Assembly (NCBI RefSeq): GCF_000719135.1
Contig: NZ_JOEK01000011.1
Span: 62,001 to 126,000, forward strand
Direction of reading: 5' to 3'
Origin: Streptomyces avicenniae
Lineage (GTDB): Bacteria; Actinomycetota; Actinomycetes; Streptomycetales; Streptomycetaceae
Length of the DNA: 64,000 nucleotides
In this document: piece by piece, positions 42,655 to 50,432 of the stretch
Layout of the letters: every line of letters starts with the position of its first letter
Position numbering within the stretch: position 1 is the stretch's first letter
Translations under genes and position numbers: made by a program
Notes under the pieces: model-generated
What the model was told of the DNA's origin: nothing
Database searches by the model: none
Seen by the model: only the letters and a program-made list of their open reading frames with translations

Positions 42655-43355
42655 GCGGTGCGCAGGAGGAGATCGGCGTCCTCGTCGTGGAGGACGACCC
42701 GCTGGCCGCCGAGGCGCACGGCCGGTACGTCGAGCGCGTGCCGGGCTTCGCCGTGCGCGGCATCGCGCACAGCGCCGCGGAGGCCAGGCGCCTCCTCGCC
42801 TCGACGCCCGTCGATCTGCTGCTCCTCGACCTCTACCTGCCGGACGGGCACGGCCTCGCCCTGCTGCGCGCGCTGCGGGCGGCGGGGTGCGGGGCGGACG
42901 TCATCGCGGTCACGTCGGCCCGCGACCTGGCCGTGGTGCGGGAAGGGGTGTCCCTCGGGGTGGTGCAGCACGTGCTGAAGCCCTTCGCCTTCGCCACGCT
43001 GCGCGACCGCCTGGTGCGGTACGCCGCGTTCCGCACGGTGGCGGGGGAGGCCGGGGGGCAGGACGAGGTGGACCGCGCGCTGGCGGCACTGCGCGCGCCG
43101 GGGCCCGCCGCGCTCCCCAAGGGGATGAGCGGCCCGACGCTGGCGGCCGTCACGCGGGTGCTGCGCGCGGCCGGTGCTCCCGGGCTGACCGCCGCGGAGG
43201 CGGGCATGGAGGTGGGCATCTCGCGCATCACGGCCCGCCGCTACCTCGAACACCTGGTGGACACGGGCCGGGCCGAGCGCAGCCCCCGCTACGGGAGCGT
43301 GGGCCGCCCCGAGCACGGCTACCACTGGCTCCCCGAGCGCGCGCGAGGCGGCTGA
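42651..43355 (+). CDS. Response regulator, CitB/DcuR family
   Basis: 234 aa. Receiver domain about residues 8-125: VLVVEDDPLAAEAHGRYV, the phospho-acceptor Asp in LLLLDLYLPDGHG, the Thr/Ser switch in VTSARD and Lys in VLKPF. The C-terminal winged HTH (about 165-234) has GMEVGISRITARRYLEHLVDTGRAERSPRYGSVGRPEH, the pattern of DcuR/CitB regulators. GTG start overlaps the kinase stop (GTGA). Expected to activate the dicarboxylate carrier gene from the shared 124-bp divergent region. Confidence 0.93.
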   Translation: MSGAQEEIGVLVVEDDPLAAEAHGRYVERVPGFAVRGIAHSAAEARRLLASTPVDLLLLDLYLPDGHGLALLRALRAAGCGADVIAVTSARDLAVVREGVSLGVVQHVLKPFAFATLRDRLVRYAAFRTVAGEAGGQDEVDRALAALRAPGPAALPKGMSGPTLAAVTRVLRAAGAPGLTAAEAGMEVGISRITARRYLEHLVDTGRAERSPRYGSVGRPEHGYHWLPERARGG

Positions 43356-43405
43356 ACGGGACGTTTCCCACCCCGCTGTCAGTGTCCTCTGGCAGGGTGA
43401 GGCGC

Positions 43406-43783
43406 ATGGATACTGCGCAGGTCGTGCACGAGTTCTGGGACCGCATGGGCGCCCGCGACTGGGACGGGCTCCGCGCCCTGCTGGCCGACGACGTGGTCGT
43501 GGACTGGCCGGCGAGCGGCGAGCGGTTCGTCGGCCCTGACAACGTCATCGGGGTCAACGAGGCGTACCCCCTGGGGTGGTCGATCACGGTGCTGTCCGTG
43601 GTCGCCGACGGCGGGTCCGTGGTCTCCGAGGTGGAGGTGCCGCACGAGGACCTGGGTGTCTTCCGCGTCGCGTCGTTCTGGACGGTGCGGGACGGCCGCA
43701 TCGTCAACGGCCGGGAGTACTGGACGGGCCTCGGCACCGACCCGGCGCCCGCCTGGCGCGCCAGGTTCGCCCGCCGGATATGA
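43406..43783 (+). CDS. SnoaL-like/NTF2-fold protein
   Basis: 125 aa. A compact NTF2-like fold: FWDRMGARDWDGLRALLADDVVVDWPASGERFVGPDNVIGV at the N-terminus (the typical helix plus DW pair), then beta strands SVVSEVEVPHEDLGVFRVASFWTVRDGRIVNGREYW. Similar proteins are cyclases, isomerases or stress-associated and the activity is unknown. ATG preceded by GGGTGAGGC. Confidence 0.82.
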   Translation: MDTAQVVHEFWDRMGARDWDGLRALLADDVVVDWPASGERFVGPDNVIGVNEAYPLGWSITVLSVVADGGSVVSEVEVPHEDLGVFRVASFWTVRDGRIVNGREYWTGLGTDPAPAWRARFARRI

Positions 43784-44025
43784 CCTCACCGCCCCGTGGC
43801 GTCGGTCACATCCGGCTCGTCGCCGGGTACTCCGCGGGGTGCGAAGCGGGTGGCCGGGGCCGGGTGGCGCCGCAGATCTGTAGTGGCGGGAGTAGACATG
43901 CTGGTGTGGGGGAGTTAGCGTCCCTCCCGTTGTGACAAAGGCAGGAAGGGTGCGCGGGTGACGAACCGCCGCCCCCACGCGGTGGGGCGCGAAGGTTCCC
44001 CGCCGCGTCCCTCCGAGAGGTACCC

Positions 44026-44373
44026 GTGACCGCAGACCACCCGTCCACCCCGTCGAGCAGGCTCGACGACGACGATTACCCCGCCTACACCATGGGCCGT
44101 GCGGCCGACATGCTCGGCACGACGCCCGCGTTCCTGAGGGCCATCGGCGAGGCCCGGCTGATCGTCCCGCTCCGTTCCCCCGGCGGTCACCGCCGCTACT
44201 CCCGCTACCAGCTGCGGCTCGCGGCGCGGGCCCGCGAACTGGTGGACCAGGGAACGCCCGTCGAGGCCGCCTGCCGCATCATCATCCTGGAGGACCAGCT
44301 CGAAGAGGCCAGACGCATCAACGAGCAGCTGCGCCGACGGGACCCCGCACGGCGGTCCCCCGGGGGTGCCTGA
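44026..44373 (+). CDS. MerR-like HTH regulator
   Basis: 115 aa. A single MerR-type winged helix: [82 protein letters not shown] (residues about 21-105). GHRRYS is the hallmark wing and the final helix is a likely dimerisation coiled coil. It resembles HspR-like short MerR proteins and lacks an effector domain. GTG 44026 has GAGAGG upstream. It lies 308 bp before the cold-shock gene in the same direction, which could be a target; that is inference. Confidence 0.85.
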   Translation: MTADHPSTPSSRLDDDDYPAYTMGRAADMLGTTPAFLRAIGEARLIVPLRSPGGHRRYSRYQLRLAARARELVDQGTPVEAACRIIILEDQLEEARRINEQLRRRDPARRSPGGA

Positions 44374-44681
44374 CGCGCGGGCCGACAGCTCGTCGCGTGG
44401 TGGACATCCATCGGCCGCGGACGGATAACTTGCGCGGCCGTTGCAGAAATACGGTGCGCCGCGCGCGCCCCGGAGGCGGATCAGCGCAGCGCTCGCCGCC
44501 CTCCGGCGTGCCGTGCTACGGTGGAAAACAGTTGCAGTTGTGGTTCCCAGAAGATTTCAGCGGAGAAATACCGCGAGCAAGCTTCTTAATTTCCCGGATT
44601 TTCCGGAGAGGGAAATCATCGCAGCGACTCCGGGTCCGCACGGTGCGGTTCCCGGGCACTGCCCCGAGGGAGATTATTTCT
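44374..44681 (+). promoter_or_regulatory. Long 5' region of the cold-shock gene
   Basis: No coding sequence of note. From about 44540 to 44680 it is clearly less GC-rich than the surroundings. It holds overlapping inverted repeats TTTCCC (44590-44595)/GGGAAA (44610-44615) and CCGGA/TCCGG (44594-44606). These could form alternative hairpins in a leader RNA. The start is preceded by GAGGGAGA. Confidence 0.5.
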
Positions 44682-44885
44682 ATGGCATCTGGCACCGTGA
44701 AGTGGTTCAACGCGGAAAAGGGCTTCGGCTTCATCGAGCAGGACGGTGGCGGCGCTGACGTGTTCGCCCACTACTCGAACATCGCCACCTCCGGCTTCCG
44801 CGAGCTGCTGGAGGGCCAGAAGGTGAACTTCGACGTCACCCAGGGCCAGAAGGGCCCGCAGGCGGAGAACATCACGCCTGCCTGA
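44682..44885 (+). CDS. Cold-shock protein (CspA family)
   Basis: 67 aa, the standard length. [31 protein letters not shown] holds both RNA-binding motifs (RNP1 KGFGFI and RNP2 VFAHY). The rest is the usual [26 protein letters not shown]. It binds single-stranded RNA and DNA and melts secondary structure. ATG follows GAGGGAGATTATTTCT. A strong terminator follows, so it is transcribed alone from the leader upstream. Confidence 0.97.
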   Translation: MASGTVKWFNAEKGFGFIEQDGGGADVFAHYSNIATSGFRELLEGQKVNFDVTQGQKGPQAENITPA

Positions 44886-44903
44886 CCCCGACGCCTGTCG
44901 TAC

Positions 44904-44939
44904 GGCTGGGGCCCGCACCCACGGGTGCGGGCCCCAGCC
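44904..44939 (+). terminator. Terminator of the cold-shock gene
   Basis: Perfect 17-bp arms GGCTGGGGCCCGCACCC / GGGTGCGGGCCCCAGCC with only 2 nt between, 18 bp after the stop. Confidence 0.85.
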
Positions 44940-45091
44940 TGTTCGGCTGCCCGCGCAGAACGCCGCCCGTTCCTGGCCTCGCTCCGGTGTTCTCCCCGGA
45001 CGTGACGCGCTCGCCGCCGCGCCCCGGATCAATTCAGTTCTCCGGCCCGTTCTTGCGGATCATCACGCGGCGCAATGCCGCTTGAGACGAA

Positions 45092-45118
45092 TTCCTCGAT
45101 ACGTGCCGCATCGAGGAA
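45092..45118 (+). promoter_or_regulatory. Hairpin masking the helicase ribosome-binding site
   Basis: Perfect 9-bp stem TTCCTCGAT / ATCGAGGAA with a 9-nt loop. The right arm contains GAGGAA of the ribosome-binding site GAGGAAGG (45113-45120), 6 bp before the ATG at 45127. In the folded RNA the site would be blocked. A second small hairpin GCGGC/GCCGC lies just upstream. Confidence 0.7.
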
Positions 45119-45126
45119 GGTTCTGC

Positions 45127-46605
45127 ATGAACCGTACCGCTCGCACGAATGACAGTTCGCACCGTTCCGCCGCGGGTTCAGGCCGCGGCCGTCCGCAGGG
45201 CTCGGGACGCGGGGGCGCCCCCCGCTCCGGCCGTTCGGGCGGCGGCCGGGACCACCGTCCCGCCGCGCTCCACGGCGAGTTCGCCATGCCGGTCACGAAG
45301 ACCCCGCCGCTCCCGGCCGCCGAGACCTTCGCCGACCTCGGCCTGCCCGCGCCGCTGCTCGCGGCGCTCGTGGCGGAGGGCGTGACCGTACCGTTCCCCA
45401 TCCAAGGCGTCACCCTGCCGAACTCGCTCGCGGGCCGCGACGTGCTCGGCCGGGGCCGCACCGGCTCCGGCAAGACACTCGCCTTCGGCCTCGCCCTCCT
45501 CGCCCGCACCGCCGGGCAGCACGCCGAGCCGCGGCAGCCGGTGGCGCTCGTCCTCGTGCCCACCCGTGAGCTCGCCCAGCAGGTCACCGCCGCGCTCACC
45601 CCCTACGCCCGCGCCCTGCGGCTGCGGATCACCACCGTCGTGGGCGGCGTGCCGATCGGCGGCCAGGCACGGGCGCTGCGCACCGGGGCCGAGGTCGTCG
45701 TCGCCACGCCGGGACGCCTGCGCGACCTCGTCGAGCGCGGCGACTGCGCCCTCCACCAGGTCGCCATCACGGTCCTGGACGAGGCCGACCAGATGGCGGA
45801 CATGGGCTTCCTGCCCCAGGTGACCCACCTGCTCGACCAGGTGCGGCCCGAGGGCCAGCGGATGCTGTTCTCCGCGACCCTCGACCGGAACGTGGACCGC
45901 CTGGTCCGCCGCTACCTGAACGACCCCGTGGTCCACTCCATCCACCCCTCCGCGGGCGCGGTGACGACGATGGAGCACCACCTGCTGCATGTGCGCGGCA
46001 CCGACAAGCAGGCCACGGTCACCGAGATCGCCGCCCGCGACGGGCGCGTGCTCCTCTTCGTGGACACCAAGCGCGCGGCGGACCGGCTGGCCAAGAACCT
46101 GCTGGCCGTCGGCGTCCGCGCGTCGGCCCTGCACGGCGGCAAGACGCAGTCGCGGCGTACCCGCATCCTGGAGCAGTTCAAGACGGGCCACATCACCGTC
46201 CTGGTGGCGACCAACGTCGCCGCGCGCGGCATCCACATCGACAACCTCGACCTCGTCGTCAACGTCGATCCGCCGGGCGACCACAAGGACTACCTGCACC
46301 GCGGCGGCCGTACGGCGCGCGCCGGGGAGTCCGGCACCGTCGTCACCCTCGTCCTGCCCGAGCAGCGGCGCGAGATGGACCGGCTGGCCGCCGCCGCGGG
46401 GATCACGGCGCGCTCCACCGAGGTGCGCCCCGGCTCCGAGTCGCTGCGGCGCATCACCGGCGCCAAGGCGCCGTCCGGTGTCCCCGTCACGCTCACCGAC
46501 CCGGTCGCCGAGCGCCCCGCGCGCACCGGCGCCGCCCCGGCCGGACGCCGCGCCAGGCCGCGCAGTGCCGGACGCCGCCGCGCCCCCCGTCAGACCGCGC
46601 AGTGA
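45127..46605 (+). CDS. DEAD-box RNA helicase
   Basis: 492 aa. An RG-rich N-terminal tail (about 1-45) precedes a full DEAD core: Q motif FADLGLPAPLLAALVAEGVTVPFPIQ, motif I GRTGSGKT, Ia PTRELAQQ, GG and TPGRL, motif II LDEADQM (DEAD), III SAT, IV VDTKRAADR, V ATNVAARGIHI and VI HRGGRTARAG. A basic C-terminal tail (RRARPRSAGRRRAP) follows. ATP-driven RNA unwinding, probably in cold or ribosome assembly, fits the neighbouring cold-shock gene. The ribosome-binding site is in a hairpin, a sign of translational control. Large terminator downstream. Confidence 0.95.
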   Translation: MNRTARTNDSSHRSAAGSGRGRPQGSGRGGAPRSGRSGGGRDHRPAALHGEFAMPVTKTPPLPAAETFADLGLPAPLLAALVAEGVTVPFPIQGVTLPNSLAGRDVLGRGRTGSGKTLAFGLALLARTAGQHAEPRQPVALVLVPTRELAQQVTAALTPYARALRLRITTVVGGVPIGGQARALRTGAEVVVATPGRLRDLVERGDCALHQVAITVLDEADQMADMGFLPQVTHLLDQVRPEGQRMLFSATLDRNVDRLVRRYLNDPVVHSIHPSAGAVTTMEHHLLHVRGTDKQATVTEIAARDGRVLLFVDTKRAADRLAKNLLAVGVRASALHGGKTQSRRTRILEQFKTGHITVLVATNVAARGIHIDNLDLVVNVDPPGDHKDYLHRGGRTARAGESGTVVTLVLPEQRREMDRLAAAAGITARSTEVRPGSESLRRITGAKAPSGVPVTLTDPVAERPARTGAAPAGRRARPRSAGRRRAPRQTAQ

Positions 46606-46609
46606 CGTC

Positions 46610-46655
46610 GGGAGGGGGCTGCCCGACCCGTTAGCGGGCCGGGCAGCCCCCTCCC
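46610..46655. terminator. Large bidirectional terminator
   Basis: Perfect 16-bp arms GGGAGGGGGCTGCCCG / CGGGCAGCCCCCTCCC with a 14-nt loop containing CCGTTAGCGG. Located between the convergent helicase and CU044_5270-like genes and likely used by both. Confidence 0.88.
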
Positions 46656-46669
46656 ACGGGGCGTGGGGA

Positions 46670-47608
46670 CTACGGGCGCGTGCCCGCCTCGTCCACGACC
46701 GCGCGCTCCAGGACGGCCGAGGCGTGGAGGGCCTCACCCTCGGCCACCGAGCCGTCCTCGAAGTCGAGGTCCGTCAGGGCGACGCTGCGCTCCCCGAGCA
46801 GTTCGAACGACTCCTCGTCGAAGATCAGCTCCTCGCTGCGGTCGGGGTTGTAGGAACTGACCCGCGACACGGCGATCCCCTGGCGGCCCGCGAGGTCCTG
46901 CGCGTCGGGCACGACGGTCACCCCAGGGATGAGCGCCGCCGCGCCGTAGAGAGCGGCGGCGACGTCCGGCGGGACCAGGGACTCCAGCAGCAGGTCGGCG
47001 ACGAGGACGTAGGCGTCCTGGTGCGTGTCACGCTCCTCGTCCATGTGCTCCTGCTGCCCGTAGAGCCACTCCAGCATCGCCTCGGCGTCGGTCGGCAGCG
47101 TCTGGAGGCGGCGGTAGGTCAAGTCGCTCTCGTCGAGCGGCACGTCCTCCTCCCCCTCCCGTCGCAGCAGCCCCACCCGGTTGCCGTCCACCGCCTTCCA
47201 GACCTCCCGGTCCCGCGTCAGCTCGCCCAACTGCTGGGTCAGGCTGCTGACGTAGACGTACTGGTCGTCGCGGATCTCCACGGGGGCCTCGGCCGCGGCG
47301 ACGAGGGCCGCCTGGTCCAGCAGTTGGACCGCGGACACCACGGAGGACGCACCCCCGGGGGCTGCCTCCGTCCGGACACCTCGCTCCGGGGCGTCCGTCC
47401 CGCCGACGGCGCCGCCCGAGAACAGGGCGAAGGCCAGTGCGCCCGCCAAGGCCGGTACGCCGACGGCGGGCAGCAGCCACTTCCTCCTGCCGGACGCGGC
47501 GCCGCCGGGCTCGGGGTGCTGGCGGATCTCGTGCATCAGGTGCTCCTTGAGCTGTCGCTGACGGCCCGGCGGGAGATCCCGTTCGGGGAGCGACGGGGTG
47601 TCGTTCAC
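46670..47608 (-). CDS. CU044_5270-family protein, sigma-linked membrane protein
   Basis: 312 aa. Starts with GTG in a GTGA overlap with the ECF sigma gene. N-terminal cytoplasmic part (about 1-45: NDTPSLPERDLPPGRQRQLKEHLMHEIRQ), a membrane segment (about 50-70: WLLPAVGVPALAGALAFALFSGG), then an extracellular region rich in YVYVSSLTQQLGELTRDREVW, RRLQTLPTDAEAMLEWLYG and DAQDLAGRQGIAVSR. This layout is typical of CU044_5270-family partners of ECF sigma factors. It may act as an anti-sigma factor or signal sensor; not demonstrated. Confidence 0.82.
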   Translation of the reverse strand: MNDTPSLPERDLPPGRQRQLKEHLMHEIRQHPEPGGAASGRRKWLLPAVGVPALAGALAFALFSGGAVGGTDAPERGVRTEAAPGGASSVVSAVQLLDQAALVAAAEAPVEIRDDQYVYVSSLTQQLGELTRDREVWKAVDGNRVGLLRREGEEDVPLDESDLTYRRLQTLPTDAEAMLEWLYGQQEHMDEERDTHQDAYVLVADLLLESLVPPDVAAALYGAAALIPGVTVVPDAQDLAGRQGIAVSRVSSYNPDRSEELIFDEESFELLGERSVALTDLDFEDGSVAEGEALHASAVLERAVVDEAGTRP

Positions 47609-48258
47609 AAGAGGTCCTTCCGTCCGAGTCGGGCCGCGGACGAGCGGCCGACTCCTACCTGTCCCGGGGGCGCGGAGGGTTCCCGCCGTCGTGCCACGGC
47701 GTCCCCTGCCCCCTCCTTCTTCCTGGCCTCGACGGCGGCGGCGAGCTTCCGCCGCGCCCGCGACAGCCGGGACCGTACGGTGCCCACGGGGACGCCGAGC
47801 GCCTCGGCGGCGGTCGCGTAGTCGCAGCCGGACCACACGCACAGCGCCAGCACCTCCCGTTCCGGGCGGCGCAGCGTGTCCAGGGCGAGGCGCACGTGCG
47901 CGATCAGCTCGGCGTCGTCGATGCGTTCGGCGACCTCGTCGGCGAAGTCGCCGACGACCGCGGGAGGGGGCAGCCGGGACAGCGCGGCGGCGTGCCGGCG
48001 GGCCGCGCGCCGGGTGTTGCGGACGGTGTTGGTCGCGATCCCGAGGAGCCAGGGCCGCAACGAGCCGCCTTCCGGGTCAAGACGCTCCCGCAGACGCCAG
48101 GCTTCGAGGAACGTCAGGGAGACCGCGTCCTCGGCGACGGTCCAGTCTCCGGTCAGCCGGTAGGCGTGGTTGTACACCGAACGCGCGTAGGCGTCGAACA
48201 ACTCCGCGAAGGCGTCCTTGTCCCCGTCGCGTATCCGGGGGCGCACATCTGTCGTCAC
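47605..48258 (-). CDS. ECF-subfamily RNA polymerase sigma factor
   Basis: 217 aa. Region 2 is at about residues 8-75 (GDKDAFAELFDAYARSVYNHAYRLTGDWTVAEDAVSLTFLEAWR) and region 4 at about 120-180 (LRRPEREVLALCVWSGCDYATAAEALGVPVGTVRSRLSRARRKL). A C-terminal tail of about 35 residues is basic. GTG start has ACAGGACAACGGTC upstream. Co-transcribed with the CU044_5270-like gene (4-bp overlap), its likely regulator. Target promoter unknown. Confidence 0.93.
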   Translation of the reverse strand: MTTDVRPRIRDGDKDAFAELFDAYARSVYNHAYRLTGDWTVAEDAVSLTFLEAWRLRERLDPEGGSLRPWLLGIATNTVRNTRRAARRHAAALSRLPPPAVVGDFADEVAERIDDAELIAHVRLALDTLRRPEREVLALCVWSGCDYATAAEALGVPVGTVRSRLSRARRKLAAAVEARKKEGAGDAVARRREPSAPPGQVGVGRSSAARLGRKDLL

Positions 48259-48277
48259 GACCGTTGTCCTGTCCGGC

Positions 48278-48321
48278 CGCCGGGCGGGGTTCCCGCCGTG
48301 ACGTCGGCGACCCGCCCGGCG
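48278..48321 (-). terminator. Terminator between the radical-SAM and sigma-factor genes
   Basis: Outer arms CGCCGGGCGGG / CCCGCCCGGCG (11 bp) enclose a second stem CGCCG/CGGCG. It would end the precursor-maturase transcript ahead of the sigma gene. Confidence 0.65.
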
Positions 48322-48352
48322 CCGCCGGTTCGCGGTGGACGGCGTGGGGCCG

Positions 48353-49615
48353 CTAGACCGCGTCCCTCGACGTCAGCCGCTGGACGTCCGCGGTCAGCCT
48401 GCCGCGCACATGGGCGACGAAGCCCAGCATGTCGGCGCAGTACACGGTCGGGTTGAGGAAGCCCTCGCCCTCCCGGTAGCGGTGCGTGTAGTAGCCGCCG
48501 CCGCACACGTCGCGTTCCGGGCAGGCCCGGCACGCGTCGGACAGCCCGGCCACGCCCAACTGGCGTGCGGCGACGGACGGATGGCGCAGCGCGGCGTCGA
48601 ACGGCGCGCCGAACACCGTCAGGCCGGTCTCGGTGGCGCCGTCGTACGTGGACTTGAGCGTGTCCACCTGTTCGAGGGAGCCGTCCGTCTCGACCACGAC
48701 GACGCCCGCGGGGGCGATGCCGATCTGCTCCGAGGTCGTGCCGCCCCCCATCAGCAGGCTCAGGGCGTCCCCGAACAGGCGCACCCACGTCTGCTGCACG
48801 GGCGCGCCGTACCACGCGTCGAAGGCCGCGATCAGCCAGTCGGCGTACGGGGTGTGGCCGGGGTCGCCCGTCCAACCGGGCGGCGGCGTCGTCCAGTTGC
48901 CGTGGGGGAGGAGGAAGTCGAGCCCTGGCGGCTCGTGTTCGAGCAGCGCGTGGAAGGTCTCCACGGGGTCGTTCTCGATATCGACCGTGCACAGCAGCCC
49001 CTGGTAGAGGTGCCGGTAGGCGGGGGAGCGGAGCAGGCCGATGCCGCGGGCGACGGACTCGTGGCTGCCCTTGCCGTTGGCGAAGCGCCGGTGCCGGTCG
49101 TTCGCCGCGGCGTCCCCGTCGATGCTGACGCCGACCTTGACGCCGTGCGCGCCGAGGACGTCGAGCATCGGCTCGTCCAGCAGGACGCCGTTGGTCTGGA
49201 CGACGAAGTCCACCTCCGTCGTGCCGGGCAGCTCGCGCCGCACGGCGTCGGTGACCCGGGCCACGACCCGGGCTCCCGCGAGCAGGGGCTCACCGCCGTG
49301 GAGGACGACGGTGACCCGGGGCAGGCCGTGCGTACGGGCGTGCTCGGCGATGCGGACGGCGACCTGGTCGATGACGCGGTCGCTCATGATCTTCGGCGCG
49401 TCGCGCCAGGACTGGTCGGCCATCTCGTACAGGTAGCAGTAGTCGCAGGCCAGGTTGCACCGGCTGTGCAGCTTCACCACGAAACAGCCGAAGGGAGTGG
49501 GCCGCCACCCGGCGGCCTCCAGCTCGTTGACGCGGAGGACACCGTCGGGCCACTCCAGTCGCCGCATCAACTGTGCGGGGTCAATGGTCACTTCACGCTC
49601 CCGGAGTCGGAACAA
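48353..49615 (-). CDS. Radical SAM/SPASM peptide maturase, FxsB-like
   Basis: 420 aa. The radical SAM cluster motif is CNLACDYCYLYEMAD (CxxxCxxC at about residues 53-60). GGEPLL follows and the C-terminal SPASM region has CRACPERDVCGGGYYTHRY, which binds auxiliary Fe-S clusters. The sequence style FVVKLHSRCNLACDYCYLYEMADQSW is that of FxsB-type enzymes that modify FxSxx precursor peptides, in related systems by forming cyclophane cross-links at aromatic residues. The enzyme lies 82 bp downstream of a precursor gene with four FNSAA cores, and a hairpin lies between them. Co-substrate chemistry is inferred from family knowledge. Confidence 0.9.
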   Translation of the reverse strand: MFRLREREVTIDPAQLMRRLEWPDGVLRVNELEAAGWRPTPFGCFVVKLHSRCNLACDYCYLYEMADQSWRDAPKIMSDRVIDQVAVRIAEHARTHGLPRVTVVLHGGEPLLAGARVVARVTDAVRRELPGTTEVDFVVQTNGVLLDEPMLDVLGAHGVKVGVSIDGDAAANDRHRRFANGKGSHESVARGIGLLRSPAYRHLYQGLLCTVDIENDPVETFHALLEHEPPGLDFLLPHGNWTTPPPGWTGDPGHTPYADWLIAAFDAWYGAPVQQTWVRLFGDALSLLMGGGTTSEQIGIAPAGVVVVETDGSLEQVDTLKSTYDGATETGLTVFGAPFDAALRHPSVAARQLGVAGLSDACRACPERDVCGGGYYTHRYREGEGFLNPTVYCADMLGFVAHVRGRLTADVQRLTSRDAV

Positions 49616-49624
49616 CGGCGTACG

Positions 49625-49660
49625 CCACCCCGGACGGCGGAGTACCGCCGCCCGGGGTGG
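49625..49660 (-). terminator. Hairpin between precursor and maturase genes
   Basis: CCACCCCGG-A-CGGCGG / CCGCCG-C-CCGGGGTGG, a 15-bp stem broken by one mismatch, loop AGTA. Its place just after the precursor stop would lower read-through into the enzyme gene and keep precursor levels above enzyme levels. Confidence 0.75.
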
Positions 49661-49697
49661 GGTGTCGTTGACGGGGACGGGGCCCGTCGGTGGAGCC

Positions 49698-50063
49698 TTA
49701 GGCGGAGGGCGCGGCGCTGTTGAAGTTGCCTGCCGGTGCGGCGCTGTTGAAGTTGCCTGCCGGCGCGGCGCTGTTGAAGTTCCCCGCCGGTGCCGCGCTG
49801 TTGAAGTTGCCCGTCGGGCCGGTCACGCCTGCCTCCCCGAGGCTCAACCGCTTGGCCAGGGCGCGTGCGAGGGGGGAGTCGCCGAGCTGCGCGACGTCCG
49901 CCTGTGACACGCCCGCGAGGTCGATCCGCTGGGTGCTGGTCCCCGCGGGCGCCTCGCCGGCCTGCGCCGCACCCGCGCCGCCCATCGCGACCGCCGCCGC
50001 CGCGACGACCGCCGCCACGGTCGCGCCGGTTCTCCCGGAGGACTTGTTGGTGTTCTCTGCCAT
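49698..50063 (-). CDS. Multi-core RiPP precursor peptide, FxSxx type
   Basis: 121 aa. N-terminal 12 polar residues and an alanine-rich hydrophobic stretch (about 14-36), then a leader-like segment RIDLAGVSQADVAQLGDSPLARALAKRLSL (about 46-75) similar to FxsA-type leaders. It ends with four exact-period repeats of nine residues (GNFNSAAPA x3, then GNFNSAAPS, about 84-119) and a final Ala. Each repeat contains F-x-S-x-x (FNSAA). Classical FxSxx precursors carry this motif once at the C-terminus. ATG 50063 has GAGGGAAAGC upstream. The radical SAM gene downstream is the probable modifier. The hydrophobic stretch may be a signal or membrane segment. Confidence 0.85.
   Translation of the reverse strand: MAENTNKSSGRTGATVAAVVAAAAVAMGGAGAAQAGEAPAGTSTQRIDLAGVSQADVAQLGDSPLARALAKRLSLGEAGVTGPTGNFNSAAPAGNFNSAAPAGNFNSAAPAGNFNSAAPSA
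49704..49811 (-). repeat. Four 27-bp tandem repeats encoding RiPP cores
   Basis: Four in-frame units of 27 bp encode GNFNSAAP(A/S). Codon wobble differs slightly among units (for example GCCGGTGCG versus GCCGGCGCG), so the repeats are not brand new. Confidence 0.9.
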
Positions 50064-50432
50064 GCTTTCCCTCTTCTCTGAGCATCGACTCAGTGAGCGC
50101 GAGCAATGCTTGCCGGGGGATATGATTGATCAACTATGCGAACACCTGCTGGAAATTGCAGGTGACAGGGCGAACATACGCACTGGGGAATCCCAGGCAT
50201 AGACCGTTGCCCTGGCGAATTCCTGCAATCTGCAACGCGGTTGACCCGAGCGCGCCGCAGTCCCTGGCGTCTGCTTGCCTGCTTCTGCGGGGGACGAGGC
50301 CGCCGCCGGGCTGCCCCCCGCCCGGCTGGATGCCTGGTCGCGGGCCGCGACACGAGAGCCGGAACCACGCGCCGAGAGGAGGGGCCTGCGCTCACGAGGC
50401 CGCAATCAACCAGCTCGACCGGGGTCGTTGCG
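50064..50432. other. Divergent intergenic region, RiPP precursor and DUF6584-like gene
   Basis: 369 bp without a credible gene. The part next to the precursor gene (about 50100-50240) is less GC-rich and includes a TTGATCAA palindrome at about 50127-50134 and CCTGC(A/T)-rich half-sites. This is the likely promoter region of the precursor; no reliable -10/-35 can be named. Confidence 0.35.
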
